The notes: generated by a model from the sequence alone, not told the origin. DNA of 36,795 nt from Hyphomicrobiales bacterium (GCA_028290285.1 JAQGKD010000052.1:1-36795); one strand, 5' to 3'; shown: positions 17,054 to 25,363, counted from the first letter of the stretch. A program made the numbers and translations.

Positions 17054-18631
17054 ATGACGACAGGCGACAAAACCAAACCGGCACTGTGGGTGCCGGGAGA
17101 CTGGAATGCGTTCTTCGGGTTCGGAACGAATATTCTCGTAAATCTGCTGGTGCTCACGGGGCTCCTGCAATTTGTTTTGAAACTGCCGCCGATCATCGTG
17201 TTCGGTCGCATTCTTCCGGCGCTCGGCCTCATGATGTTCCTGTCCACGGGCTATTATGCGTGGCTCGCCTATTCGCTGGCCAAGAAGACCGGGCGGAGCG
17301 ATGTCTGCGCGCTGCCCTCTGGCATCAGCGTGCCCCATATGTTCGTCGTCACCTTCGTCATCATGCTGCCGATCGCGGCGAAGACGGGCGACCCCATAAA
17401 GGGCTGGGAGGCTGGCCTCGTCTGGGTCTTCTTCCAGAGCTTCATACTCATGGCGGGCGGCTTCATCGCGCCCTTCATTCGCAAGGTCACGCCGCGCGCA
17501 GCACTGCTCGGCACCCTCGCAGGTGTGTCCATCGCGTTCATTTCGATGCGGCCGGCGCTGGAGATCTTTCTCACGCCCGCCATCGGCATCGTGTGCCTCG
17601 CCATCATCCTGGTGAGCTGGTTCGGCGGCGTCCGTTACGCGCGCGGCATTCCAGCCGGGCTTGTCGCCATCGTGTTCGGCATGGTCGTGGCATGGGGCGC
17701 GAGCGCCATCGGGCTCGACGTCGGCGGCATGAGCGTCAGCAAGCTCGGCGCGGCCTTCTCCAGCTTCGGGTTCTCGATTCCCCTGCCGGCGATCGACCAC
17801 GTCTTCTCGGGCTTCACCTATCTTGGCGTCATCCTCGTGACCGCCATTCCATTCGGCATCTACGATCTCGTGGAAGCCATGGACAATGTCGAAAGCGCGG
17901 AAGCGGCCGGCGATCATTATCCCACGACACGCGTGCTGACGGCGGACGGCATCGTAAGCCTCATCGGCTGCCTGTTCGGCAATCCGTTTATCAATGCAGT
18001 CTATATCGGCCATCCCGGCTGGAAGGCCATGGGCGGGCGCATCGGCTATTCCGCGGCGACCGGCCTTGCGGTCATCGTCCTGTGCTGGTTCGGCGTGATT
18101 TCGCTGCTGCTTGCGGTAGTGCCGATTGTCGCGATTTCGCCGATCCTTCTTTACATCGGCATGCTCATCGGCGCGCAGGCGTTCCAGACGACACCCTCCA
18201 AACACGCGCCGGCGATTGTCCTCGCATTGACGCCCCATCTCGCCGCCTGGGCCAAGGTGCTCATTGACGGTGCCCTGGGCGCGGCGGGAACGTCGGCGGC
18301 AGCTGTCGGCATGGAAAAGCTCGGCAACATGGGCGTGCTCTACCACGGCCTCGAATTGCTCGGTGGCGGCGCCATTGTTGGAGGGCTCGTGCTCGGTGCC
18401 ATCGGGGTCTTCATCATCGAACGCCAGTTCGTTAACGCGGCCGCCTTCGCCGCTGCAGGTGCGGTGCTGACGTTCTTCGGTCTCATGCATGGAGAAACGA
18501 TCGGCCTCGCCGTGACGCCTTCGATCAGCCTCGCCTATGCCACCGTCGCACTCTTCCTCTACGGCTGCAGCCGCTATGGCGTCGTGTCCGAGCGCGCGAC
18601 CATCGACGCGGTGCCGGTGGCCGCCGAATGA
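17054..18631 (+). CDS. NCS2-family nucleobase/purine-type permease
   Basis: This is an inner-membrane carrier of the nucleobase-cation symporter 2 family (xanthine/uracil/urate type), 525 residues with about 12-14 helices. The start at 17054 has GAGGGGG eight to nine bases upstream; an upstream open extension is rejected. Recognisable segments are GDWNAFFGFGTNILVNLLVL, then the CALPSGISVPHMFVVTFVIM stretch (the TM3 strand region) and IPFGIYDLVEAMDNVESAEA (the TM8 carboxylate region), ending in CLFGNPFINAVYIGHPGWKA (TM10 region). It lies between the BiuH-like hydrolase and the AtzG-like subunit and overlaps the latter by four bases. The substrate is unknown. The context suggests a purine-derived or triazine/ureide compound. 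Confidence 0.85.
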   Translation: MTTGDKTKPALWVPGDWNAFFGFGTNILVNLLVLTGLLQFVLKLPPIIVFGRILPALGLMMFLSTGYYAWLAYSLAKKTGRSDVCALPSGISVPHMFVVTFVIMLPIAAKTGDPIKGWEAGLVWVFFQSFILMAGGFIAPFIRKVTPRAALLGTLAGVSIAFISMRPALEIFLTPAIGIVCLAIILVSWFGGVRYARGIPAGLVAIVFGMVVAWGASAIGLDVGGMSVSKLGAAFSSFGFSIPLPAIDHVFSGFTYLGVILVTAIPFGIYDLVEAMDNVESAEAAGDHYPTTRVLTADGIVSLIGCLFGNPFINAVYIGHPGWKAMGGRIGYSAATGLAVIVLCWFGVISLLLAVVPIVAISPILLYIGMLIGAQAFQTTPSKHAPAIVLALTPHLAAWAKVLIDGALGAAGTSAAAVGMEKLGNMGVLYHGLELLGGGAIVGGLVLGAIGVFIIERQFVNAAAFAAAGAVLTFFGLMHGETIGLAVTPSISLAYATVALFLYGCSRYGVVSERATIDAVPVAAE

Positions 18632-18870
18632 GCGAAGCTCCGCGCAGCAGCCCTCCGGATCGAGTCTTCGATCCGGAGGGCATCATCCAGGTCGTCGCGC
18701 CCGCGCTCGGCCTCACGATCCGCGACGAATATCGCCCTGGCGTGCTGGCCTTTCTTGGCGTCGCGCAGGCTATGTCAAAGCTCGTCTTCGCTGTTCCCCT
18801 GCATGAGGATTCCATGGAAATGGCGGCAGTCTTCTCAGCTGGCGCCGCGATGCCGGGTGGCGAACCATGA
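18628..18870 (+). CDS. AtzG/HpxX-like small subunit (DUF4089)
   Basis: The product is 80 residues of the DUF4089 family, which includes AtzG, the GatC-like partner that stabilises the AtzE amidase, and HpxX of the oxalurate locus. The family core is IIQVVAPALGLTIRDEYRPG, then the segment VLAFLGVAQAMSKLVFAVPL, followed by a short Ala/Gly tail. The gene starts inside the NCS2 stop (ATGA overlap) and ends inside the start of the amidase (ATGA overlap). This is exactly what is expected for a subunit made in step with AtzE. It has no catalytic role of its own. Confidence 0.8.
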   Translation: MSEAPRSSPPDRVFDPEGIIQVVAPALGLTIRDEYRPGVLAFLGVAQAMSKLVFAVPLHEDSMEMAAVFSAGAAMPGGEP

Positions 18871-20264
18871 TCGATCCGTTCTCACCCGCCCACGAAATCG
18901 CGGGGCATGTACGCAACGGCGATGTCTCGGCGCTGGAAGTGGCGAATGTTTTTCTGGACCGCATCGCGGAGCTTAATCCCGCCGTCAACGCCTACACCGA
19001 CGTGACGGCTGGGCGCGCAAAAGACGCCGCACGCGCGCTCGATGCGGCACGCGCGAAAGGCCATCCTCTCGGCCCGCTCGCTGGAGTGCCCTTCGCCGCG
19101 AAAAACCTGTTCGACATCGCAGGGCTTCCGACGCGGGCGGGCTCAAGGATCAATCGTGACCGCCCCCCAGCGACGCGCGATGCCGTGCTGATCGAGCGTC
19201 TGACGAATGCAGGGGGGGTGCTGCTCGGCGGACTCAACATGGGCGAATATGCCTATGACTTCACCGGCGAGAATGTGCACGACGGCAATTGCCGCAATCC
19301 GCACGATCTCACGCGCATGGCGGGCGGTTCCTCGTCCGGCTCCGGCGCGGCGACGGCGGCGGGTCTCGCGCCGCTCTCGCTTGGCTCCGACACCAATGGC
19401 TCGATCCGGGTTCCGAGTTCCTTCTGCGGGCTCTTTGGCCTCAAGCCGACCTACGGACGCTTGCCGCGCAGCCGCAGCTTCCCGTTCTGCGACAGCCTCG
19501 ATCATCTCGGCCCCGTCGCCCGCAACACGCGCGATCTCGCGCTTGCCTACGACCTGTTGCAGGGTTTCGACGCGGGCGATCCCGCACAGACACGCCGAAA
19601 GGCCGAACCCGTCGCCGCCGATCTCGAGAAAGGTGTCTGTGGACTGCGCGTCGCCGTCGCGGGCGGATATTTCGATACGGCGGGAATGCCGGAGGCGCAG
19701 GCTGCGGTGGAGGCTGTCGCCCGCGCGCTCGGCGCATCGGAGGTGTTGGCGATGGCGGGTGCGGCCGCGGGCAGGGCGGCGGCCTTTCTCATTACGAATG
19801 CCGAAAGCTCGACCTTCCACCTCGATCGTCTGCGTGAGCGTGCCGACGATTTCGATCCCGACACCCGCGACAGGTTTCTCGCGGGGGCGTTGTTGCCAGC
19901 CGCCTGGCTCGTGCAGGCGCAGCGCGCGCGGCGCTGGTATCACGACCTGATGTTGAAGCAGTTCGAGACGGTGGATCTGATCATTGCGCCCTCGACGCCC
20001 TGCGTCGCACCGCGCACCGGCGAGAAGCTCCTGAACTTTCGTGGACGTGAGATCCCCCTGCGGCCCAACATAGGCGTCTTCACACAGCCCATTTCCTGCA
20101 TCGGCCTGCCGGTCGCGGCGGTGCCGACGTTTTCAGGGCCATTGCCCATCGGCGTGCAACTCATCGCAGCACCGTGGCGCGAAGATCTCTGCCTGCGCGC
20201 GGCCTATGCGCTCGAGCACAGCGGCGTGGCCGGCGCGCGGCAGCCTCAGCTCATTGCACCGTGA
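18867..20264 (+). CDS. AtzE/HpxY-family amidase (amidase-signature enzyme)
   Basis: This is an amidohydrolase of the amidase-signature superfamily, 465 residues, expected to work with the small subunit just upstream as a GatA/GatC-like pair. The Ser-cisSer-Lys triad is Lys79 (GVPFAAKNLFDIAG), Ser155 (MAGGSSSGSGAA) and Ser179 (SLGSDTNGSIRVPSSFCG); the spacing equals that in GatA. The AtzE branch hydrolyses 1-carboxybiuret in cyanuric-acid catabolism; HpxY is the homolog in oxalurate/uric-acid use. Both fit the neighbours, and neither is proved. The last 14 bases overlap the end of the convergent Crp-type regulator gene. Confidence 0.88.
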   Translation: MIDPFSPAHEIAGHVRNGDVSALEVANVFLDRIAELNPAVNAYTDVTAGRAKDAARALDAARAKGHPLGPLAGVPFAAKNLFDIAGLPTRAGSRINRDRPPATRDAVLIERLTNAGGVLLGGLNMGEYAYDFTGENVHDGNCRNPHDLTRMAGGSSSGSGAATAAGLAPLSLGSDTNGSIRVPSSFCGLFGLKPTYGRLPRSRSFPFCDSLDHLGPVARNTRDLALAYDLLQGFDAGDPAQTRRKAEPVAADLEKGVCGLRVAVAGGYFDTAGMPEAQAAVEAVARALGASEVLAMAGAAAGRAAAFLITNAESSTFHLDRLRERADDFDPDTRDRFLAGALLPAAWLVQAQRARRWYHDLMLKQFETVDLIIAPSTPCVAPRTGEKLLNFRGREIPLRPNIGVFTQPISCIGLPVAAVPTFSGPLPIGVQLIAAPWREDLCLRAAYALEHSGVAGARQPQLIAP

Positions 20265-20961
20265 GGGGCCCCATCAGGCGAAGGTACTCGATCTCGGGGA
20301 TCCCGTAGCTGCCAGCAGCGAGTTCTTGAAGCGTCGCCCGGTCCCGCAAGTGGATGTTTCCACGCGTCCCCCGGATTGCCCCGTGTCCCTCAAGAACGTG
20401 GATCGCCGACGTGACCCCGGCGCGACGGACTGCGAGACCGCGGGCAATCACGTCATGCGCGAAACGCAGGTCGCCCTCGTTGTTGCGATCGAAATTCATC
20501 AGCAGGCAACGCGCAACGCGCTCTTCGATGGAGAAGCTGCCATGCGAGATGGCGGCAAAGGAAAACTGGACTGCCATGGCCTGCTGATAGCGAAACATCA
20601 GCCACAGCACCTGAGGGCGCTCGGTGACCCACGCGATATAGTCGCTCGCCTCGATCGCAAAGGCGTCTCCCGCCACCTGGACGGTGCAGCCGAGGATGGA
20701 GCTGTCTCCGAGCTCAAGGATATGATCGGTGACGCCTTCACGGCCGATCAGGCCGACCTCCATCGGCTTGGAGTGCCGGATCGAGGCGGTGACCTGACAC
20801 ACGGCGGTCTCCATGAAATAGACATGGGTGATCGGCACGCCCGGCTTGATGAGAACCTGCCTCACCCGCAACGCGAGAGGTATGAGGAATGGCTCGATGG
20901 CCTCGAAGTCCGCAGCCGAAAGCCGCTGAAGAATTTGGTTCTTGATACCAGCACGTGCCAT
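20251..20961 (-). CDS. Crp/Fnr-type transcriptional regulator
   Basis: The product is 236 residues. The N-terminal half is a cyclic-nucleotide-binding beta-barrel (FLIPLALRVRQVLIKPGVPI, HVYFMETAVCQVTASIRHSK, EVGLIGREGVTDHILELGDS). A dimerisation helix (YQQAMAVQFSFAAISHGSFS) follows. The C-terminal HTH is in RVARCLLMNFDRNNEGDLRF and IARGLAVRRAGVTSAIHVLE. There is no FNR Cys cluster, and the usual cAMP-binding signature is not recognisable, so the effector is unknown. The ATG at 20961 has AAGGAG seven bases upstream; a longer in-frame extension is antisense to other sequence. Its gene overlaps the 3' end of the AtzE-like gene by 14 bases, tail to tail. Confidence 0.88.
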   Translation of the reverse strand: MARAGIKNQILQRLSAADFEAIEPFLIPLALRVRQVLIKPGVPITHVYFMETAVCQVTASIRHSKPMEVGLIGREGVTDHILELGDSSILGCTVQVAGDAFAIEASDYIAWVTERPQVLWLMFRYQQAMAVQFSFAAISHGSFSIEERVARCLLMNFDRNNEGDLRFAHDVIARGLAVRRAGVTSAIHVLEGHGAIRGTRGNIHLRDRATLQELAAGSYGIPEIEYLRLMGPLTVQ

Positions 20962-21041
20962 GCGCCGGCTCCTTGCCCTTGGGGCGGGAGCACTATCGTG
21001 TCTCTCAGCCGTCTGAGCCCCGTTCGTGGACAGACGATTAC

Positions 21042-21066
21042 TTATTGTAACACAATTTTCTGTGTT
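21042..21066 (-). promoter_or_regulatory. Putative promoter/operator of the Crp/Fnr-type regulator
   Basis: On the minus strand a TACAAT (-10-like, 21046-21051) is overlapped by the perfect inverted repeat AACACA-N6-TGTGTT (21049-21066). It is 85-105 bases before the regulator start, where an autoregulatory operator could lie. The orientation differs from the CRP consensus. Assignment is by eye. Confidence 0.35.
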
Positions 21067-21140
21067 CGATTGGAAATCGCGCAGCGGGCGTTCCGCTAAA
21101 GCCTTGCGGCTAAAGCGGAAGCGGCCCGAAACGGCGCATG

Positions 21141-22217
21141 TCAGGGATGCACGGTTTCCGTGAACCAATCGGTTGGGAGCACATGGCCTGCGCCCTGTTC
21201 CTTCGCGCGCTGGTAGATCACCGACCCGGCGGCTGCGAACTGAAATCCGAGCCCCAGATTGTTGAGGAAGCAGGTGACGTCTTCCTCCGCGTCGCGGCCT
21301 GTAACGCGTCCTGCGATCAGCTCGGGCAGGGTAGGGAAGCTCTTGAAGTCGAGCCCCTGCGCAGCATTCCAACCGGTGTCCTTGGTCGCTTCCTGAAACT
21401 TGGCGCCCTTCGCGACGACAAGGATCGGCGCCGTATCGTGCGTATGCACCACGACCTTCTGCGCGGCCTTGATTGCGGCGGGCTCGATTTCCGGCTTCTT
21501 GATCGAGGAGAGATGCACGCCGGGTTCGATCCACTTCTCGTAGAAGATGGGATCGATCGAATTGGTGCCGCACATCACGATGTCAGCGCCGCCGATCGCA
21601 TCCTCAGGCTGCTCCACGGGCGTGACGGTGATGCCGAGCACCTCGCTCATGCGCGTGCAGAAGGCCTCGCGATTGGCGCGATTGGGCGAGAAGCAGCGCA
21701 TGGTGCGGATGTTCCGCACGGCGCAGGCGGCGGTCAGCTGGGTTTCAGCCTGCCAGCCGGAGCCCAGGATGCCGACGCTCTCGGCATCCTCGCGGGCCAT
21801 ATATTTGATGCCGAGCCCGTTGGTGGCGCCGACGCGGATGTGCTGGAGCACGCCATCTGGGAAGATGGCCAGCGGCTCGCCGTTGTGCGTCGAGAACAGC
21901 AGCACGAGGCCGACATAACGGTCGTTGGGCGCAGCGGGCACTTTCACGCGCCGGTGCGAATTGCCTACGCGCGGATTGGTGATGATGTCCGAATTGATGC
22001 GGATCGCGCTGACGCCCAATTTCGGCACGACGCCGTCCATGGATTTCAGGCCGTAGATCGCGTCCTCGCTATACGTCGTGGGCGTGATGCAGTCGGACCG
22101 TTGACGCGTGATGCCGCGACCCTCGGCCAGCTCGAGATAGGCATCCTCGAGCGCGGCGATGCAATCGGGCATGGTCAGGAGCTTTTCAACGTCCTCGTTG
22201 GACAGGATCAATGTCAT
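21141..22217 (-). CDS. Ornithine cyclodeaminase / mu-crystallin family protein (copy 1)
   Basis: This is a soluble NAD(P)-dependent enzyme of the OCD/mu-crystallin family, 358 residues. The family includes ornithine cyclodeaminase, ketimine reductases and alanine/lysine-type dehydrogenases. N-terminal part: LSNEDVEKLLTMPDCIAALE, followed by KLGVSAIRINSDI. The Rossmann motif is SVGILGSGWQAETQLTAAC near residue 160, then MRCFSPNRANREAFCTRM. The CGTNSIDPIFYEKWIEPGVH stretch is the standard family block. The ATG at 22217 has GGAGGAGG upstream. The ligand is not determinable. It forms a minus-strand series with a Bug binding protein and a second OCD gene, which suggests uptake and reductive or deaminative use of one compound. 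Confidence 0.88.
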   Translation of the reverse strand: MTLILSNEDVEKLLTMPDCIAALEDAYLELAEGRGITRQRSDCITPTTYSEDAIYGLKSMDGVVPKLGVSAIRINSDIITNPRVGNSHRRVKVPAAPNDRYVGLVLLFSTHNGEPLAIFPDGVLQHIRVGATNGLGIKYMAREDAESVGILGSGWQAETQLTAACAVRNIRTMRCFSPNRANREAFCTRMSEVLGITVTPVEQPEDAIGGADIVMCGTNSIDPIFYEKWIEPGVHLSSIKKPEIEPAAIKAAQKVVVHTHDTAPILVVAKGAKFQEATKDTGWNAAQGLDFKSFPTLPELIAGRVTGRDAEEDVTCFLNNLGLGFQFAAAGSVIYQRAKEQGAGHVLPTDWFTETVHP

Positions 22218-22301
22218 GATGTGTTCCTCCTCCTGTTGTCCGGCCCGTCGTTCGCGCGCCTGTTTTTTCACTTATAGCAGCAGCCCGGTCGCGAATCCCA
22301 C

Positions 22302-23330
22302 TCACTTGGCGAGGTGGCCCAAGGCCTGCGTAACGCGTTGCACGACGTCGGCTGGTGTCCGGTAGATTTCTGCGATCGTCTGCGCGATCTCGTCGCCGCT
22401 GATAGGCTCGACCGTGAGCTTCAGCCGGAGCGCTTCGGCGATGAAGGCGGGATCCTTCATCGTTTCCATGAAGGCGCGACGCAAGATCTCTGCCCGCTCG
22501 GGCGGCAAACCCGGAGGCGCGACAAAGGGCCGACCCAGTGCTGCGCGTGCAAGGAAAAGTCGAAGCGCGTCGATGTCGGCCTTGTTGGTCGTCATGTCGG
22601 TGGCGAGCGGAACGTCGGGCGGAATGCCGGGGTCTTTCACGAGGCCGGCCTGGAACAGGATGTTCAGTTCGCCGTCGTGAAACATGCGCGTCCGCGAGAT
22701 CGATTGAAACGCGACGCAGATACCCTGGACCTCGTTGCGCTCCATCGCCATGACGATCTCGTTCGAGCCGGGATAGCCCTTGATCGTCTTGAATTTCATT
22801 CCGAGGAAATCGGCCAGGAACTCCGGATAGATGGCGGTGTCGGCGCCCGACCCCGTGGCGCCCATGGCCAGTTCGGTCGTGCGAAGGTCCGCCATCGTCT
22901 TCACCTTCGCATCCTTGCGCGCGGCGCAGACGCTGGTGTCCTTGTCGGGGCTGCCGATCCACGTCATGGCCTGCGGATCGAGCTGCACATTCGATCCTCC
23001 GAGCAATGGCTCGATGGGGATGCCACGGCTGATGAGCCCGAACACCGTGCCGTCCCGGGGCGCCACGGCGTAGAGCTGGTTGGCGAGTTTCAACGTGCCC
23101 GCGCCCGGCACGTTCTGCGGCACCATGCCGGGTTCGCCCGGAATATGGCGCGGCATGTGCCGCGCCAATAGTCGTGCCCACACGTCGTTCGCGCCGCCCG
23201 GCCCGAAGCCGATGAGCACGCTGATCGTCTTGCCCTTGAAGAAGTCCTCTTCCTTCTGGGCGAAGGCGGGAACGCCCGCGATCGCCCAGAAGAAAGCAGT
23301 GGCGGCTATGGCCGCCAATATCTTGCGCAT
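22302..23330 (-). CDS. Bug/TctC-family tripartite tricarboxylate transporter binding protein
   Basis: This is a periplasmic solute receptor of the Bug (TctC) family, 342 residues. A signal peptide is visible (RKILAAIAATAFFWAIAGV, cleavage after PAFA). The fold is supported by KTISVLIGFGPGGANDVWAR near 35-54, the GTLKLANQLYAVAPRDGTVF segment, then TTELAMGATGSGADTAIYPE and GYPGSNEIVMAMERNEVQGI. Such receptors normally feed TctA/TctB permeases. None is in the window, so it is an orphan, as is common in this family. The start at 23330 has AAGGA six to eight bases upstream. It sits between two OCD-family genes on the same strand, with gaps of 84 and 33 bases. Confidence 0.9.
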   Translation of the reverse strand: MRKILAAIAATAFFWAIAGVPAFAQKEEDFFKGKTISVLIGFGPGGANDVWARLLARHMPRHIPGEPGMVPQNVPGAGTLKLANQLYAVAPRDGTVFGLISRGIPIEPLLGGSNVQLDPQAMTWIGSPDKDTSVCAARKDAKVKTMADLRTTELAMGATGSGADTAIYPEFLADFLGMKFKTIKGYPGSNEIVMAMERNEVQGICVAFQSISRTRMFHDGELNILFQAGLVKDPGIPPDVPLATDMTTNKADIDALRLFLARAALGRPFVAPPGLPPERAEILRRAFMETMKDPAFIAEALRLKLTVEPISGDEIAQTIAEIYRTPADVVQRVTQALGHLAK

Positions 23331-23363
23331 GGCCTGTCCTTTTCGCGTGAGCGGGGCGTACCG

Positions 23364-24500
23364 TCAGTCACGGATGTCCTGGAGGAACCACTCGGTCGGT
23401 ATCATGCGACCGCGCTTCAATCGCATGGCCTCTTCGTAGACGAGGCCACCGACAGAGGAGAATTGCAGGCCCTGGTTCCCGACGTTGCGATAGAAGGTGA
23501 TCTGCTCGGGGCTCGTGCGGCCCTTGCATTTGCCGGTTACGAGATCGGCGAATTCGGGCTTGTCGCCGCCCTTGCCGCGATCCGCGAAATCCGGTGAATC
23601 GCCACCGAAGCCCGGCTGCGGGTTCTTTTCCGGGATGCGCTTCATCTGCTCGACGCTGCCGCCGATATAGGCTGCCGGGGACAGGCCGCGCTCCGCCTGG
23701 AAACGTTCGGTCATCTTCATCTGCAGGCCGGCAGTGCCTTGCCGCACGACGACATCGAACTTGTTCATGGCGGCATCGGGCATTTCCCGGCGTCCGAGAT
23801 TGGTGACGTGCTGGCCCGCACGCAGCCAGTCGGCGTCGTAGACCGGGGCCATGCTGTCAGTGGCGGAGGACACGATATCGACGTCGCGGAGCGCCTCTTG
23901 GGCGGTGTCGACGGCCCGCACCTCGATGCCGAGTTTCTGCGACATCTCCTGCGCATAGGCCTCGCGGTTTTTCGGGTTCGGGCTGTAGACCTTGCACATC
24001 TGGATGTCGCGCACGCAGGAGAACGCATCCAGGAACGTGCGCGCCATGCCGCCGGACCCGAGCATGCCCACGACATGGGAATCGGGCCGCGACAGATATT
24101 TGACGCCGATGCCCGCGCCCCCGCCGACCCGCATGTGTTGCAGCACGCCGTCATTGATGAAGGCGAGCGGCTCGGCGTTCCGCGTCGAGAGAAGATAGAT
24201 CACGCCGCAATAGGTGCCGGGCTCGCGGCAATGCTTGTCCTCGGTCCAGCCGCCGTCGGGCGTTTTCGGCCAGGTGATGACGTCGGATTTCATGCGGATG
24301 GCGAAATAGCCGTCGTTCGCCCCCTCCATCGAGCCCCAGCGGAAATAGCCGTCTTCGCGGTCGCACGGGAAATACATGTCGATGCGTGGCCGGTGGATCG
24401 CGCCACCCTCCGGGATCTGCCGGAACGCGGCCTCCTGAACGCGGATGCAATCCTTCATCGTCAGGATGTCGCTGACGGTCGCATTGTCGATAATGAGCAT
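23364..24500 (-). CDS. Ornithine cyclodeaminase / mu-crystallin family protein (copy 2, with loop insert)
   Basis: This is a second OCD-family enzyme, 378 residues, diverged from copy 1. It has LIIDNATVSDILTMKDCIRV at the start, then SDVITWPKTPDG, a Rossmann loop HVVGMLGSGGMARTFLDAF and the block SSATDSMAPVYDADWLRAGQ. Unlike copy 1 it carries a Gly/Asp/Pro-rich insert near residues 290-325 (PEKNPQPGFGGDSPDFADRG and following), before the conserved tail ITFYRNVGNQGLQFSSVGGL. The ATG at 24500 has GGGGGAGAC eight bases upstream. The open frame continues 86 residues further but that part has no site or similarity. It is first in the series with the Bug protein and copy 1. Confidence 0.87.
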   Translation of the reverse strand: MLIIDNATVSDILTMKDCIRVQEAAFRQIPEGGAIHRPRIDMYFPCDREDGYFRWGSMEGANDGYFAIRMKSDVITWPKTPDGGWTEDKHCREPGTYCGVIYLLSTRNAEPLAFINDGVLQHMRVGGGAGIGVKYLSRPDSHVVGMLGSGGMARTFLDAFSCVRDIQMCKVYSPNPKNREAYAQEMSQKLGIEVRAVDTAQEALRDVDIVSSATDSMAPVYDADWLRAGQHVTNLGRREMPDAAMNKFDVVVRQGTAGLQMKMTERFQAERGLSPAAYIGGSVEQMKRIPEKNPQPGFGGDSPDFADRGKGGDKPEFADLVTGKCKGRTSPEQITFYRNVGNQGLQFSSVGGLVYEEAMRLKRGRMIPTEWFLQDIRD

Positions 24501-24850
24501 CTTGTCTCCCCCGGATCTTTTTTTGTCGAAGGGGCAGTGTATCGGCCTTTCGTACTTTGTTAAGCTCTTCCGACCGGCCTCGGTCATCGCCATGGCTCGC
24601 TCGCGTTGCGGGCACGCAGGTGATAGAAAGACTGGAGCTAGGCCATTGATTTCGATTTGTTTTAGTCGGGATAACTTGTTGAAAGCCTCAACCACTTCCT
24701 TGACTTCGAAGCTCATTTCAAATCGAGGGTTGATTCGAGCGTCCTGATCCGGCAGCATGCCGGCGCTCGACGGAATCGGCGGACGACGTTGTGGCGAGTG
24801 ATTTGGCCTGTTCCGGGTCGCACATTTTCTCGAGGCCAGGGAGGACGGGG
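24501..24850. other. Divergent promoter interval, no gene seen
   Basis: This is a 350-base, visibly AT-richer gap between the divergent OCD copy 2 and the secreted-protein gene. It should contain both promoters. A minus-strand frame extends from the OCD gene through it (a MSFEVKEVVEAFNKLSRLKQ-like stretch), but it has no ribosome site and is not called. Confidence 0.4.
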
Positions 24851-25258
24851 ATGCGAAAACTATTCCTCTCCATTGGTATCGCCAGCTCCTTCATGATTCC
24901 GGCGCAGGCGGCTCTTGCCGCCCGCTGTTCGCTCGGTCAGATCTACCGCCCATCGCGCGGTGTCTGCGTCTTCAAGAGCCAGGCAGTCGCGTCCGGAATT
25001 TACGGCACGTCCGCCCGCCACCACGCGAAACGTCAATCCGAAGCGCCAGCCGTCGCGGAGAAGAGTTCGCCGGTGCGCAGCATGATCGTGGCGACCTCGA
25101 CGCCAAATGTCCTCGCCTATGATGGCGAGACGCCTGTCCGTAAACCGCAGGCATTCAAGCTGCGGCTGGATGCGCTGCCCCGCGCACAGCCGGGCACGCC
25201 GCTGTCCCGAGCGCCTTCGCCCTATGGAGGCCTGGTGGCCCTGGAGCCAGCACCCTAG
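24851..25258 (+). CDS. Secreted hypothetical protein
   Basis: The product is 135 residues with no recognised family. The start at 24851 has GGGAGG five to six bases upstream. A signal peptide is clear (RKLFLSIGIASSFMIPAQAA, then LAA). The mature protein has two Cys in RCSLGQIYRPSRGVCVFKSQ, which may form a disulfide loop. A low-complexity Ala/Pro/Ser/Arg-rich tail follows, with no membrane segment. A periplasmic or outer-envelope role is likely but unproved. The lipoprotein gene follows 105 bases later. Confidence 0.6.
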   Translation: MRKLFLSIGIASSFMIPAQAALAARCSLGQIYRPSRGVCVFKSQAVASGIYGTSARHHAKRQSEAPAVAEKSSPVRSMIVATSTPNVLAYDGETPVRKPQAFKLRLDALPRAQPGTPLSRAPSPYGGLVALEPAP

Positions 25259-25363
25259 GGTGTTGCTCTCCTGCAACTCATCCTGGAATGCATTGGCAGG
25301 GCTGGGACGAAGAAGCGTTTCGCGCGTTGATACCTTAGGATTTTCCTTCGCGAGGTTGGTTAC

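Noticed and set aside
20962..21573. N-terminal extension of the Crp-type regulator
   Set aside because: Arg-rich shadow of the OCD gene; a good ribosome site lies before ATG 20961.
24501..24758. N-terminal extension of OCD copy 2
   Set aside because: No family similarity; strong GGGGGAG site before ATG 24500.
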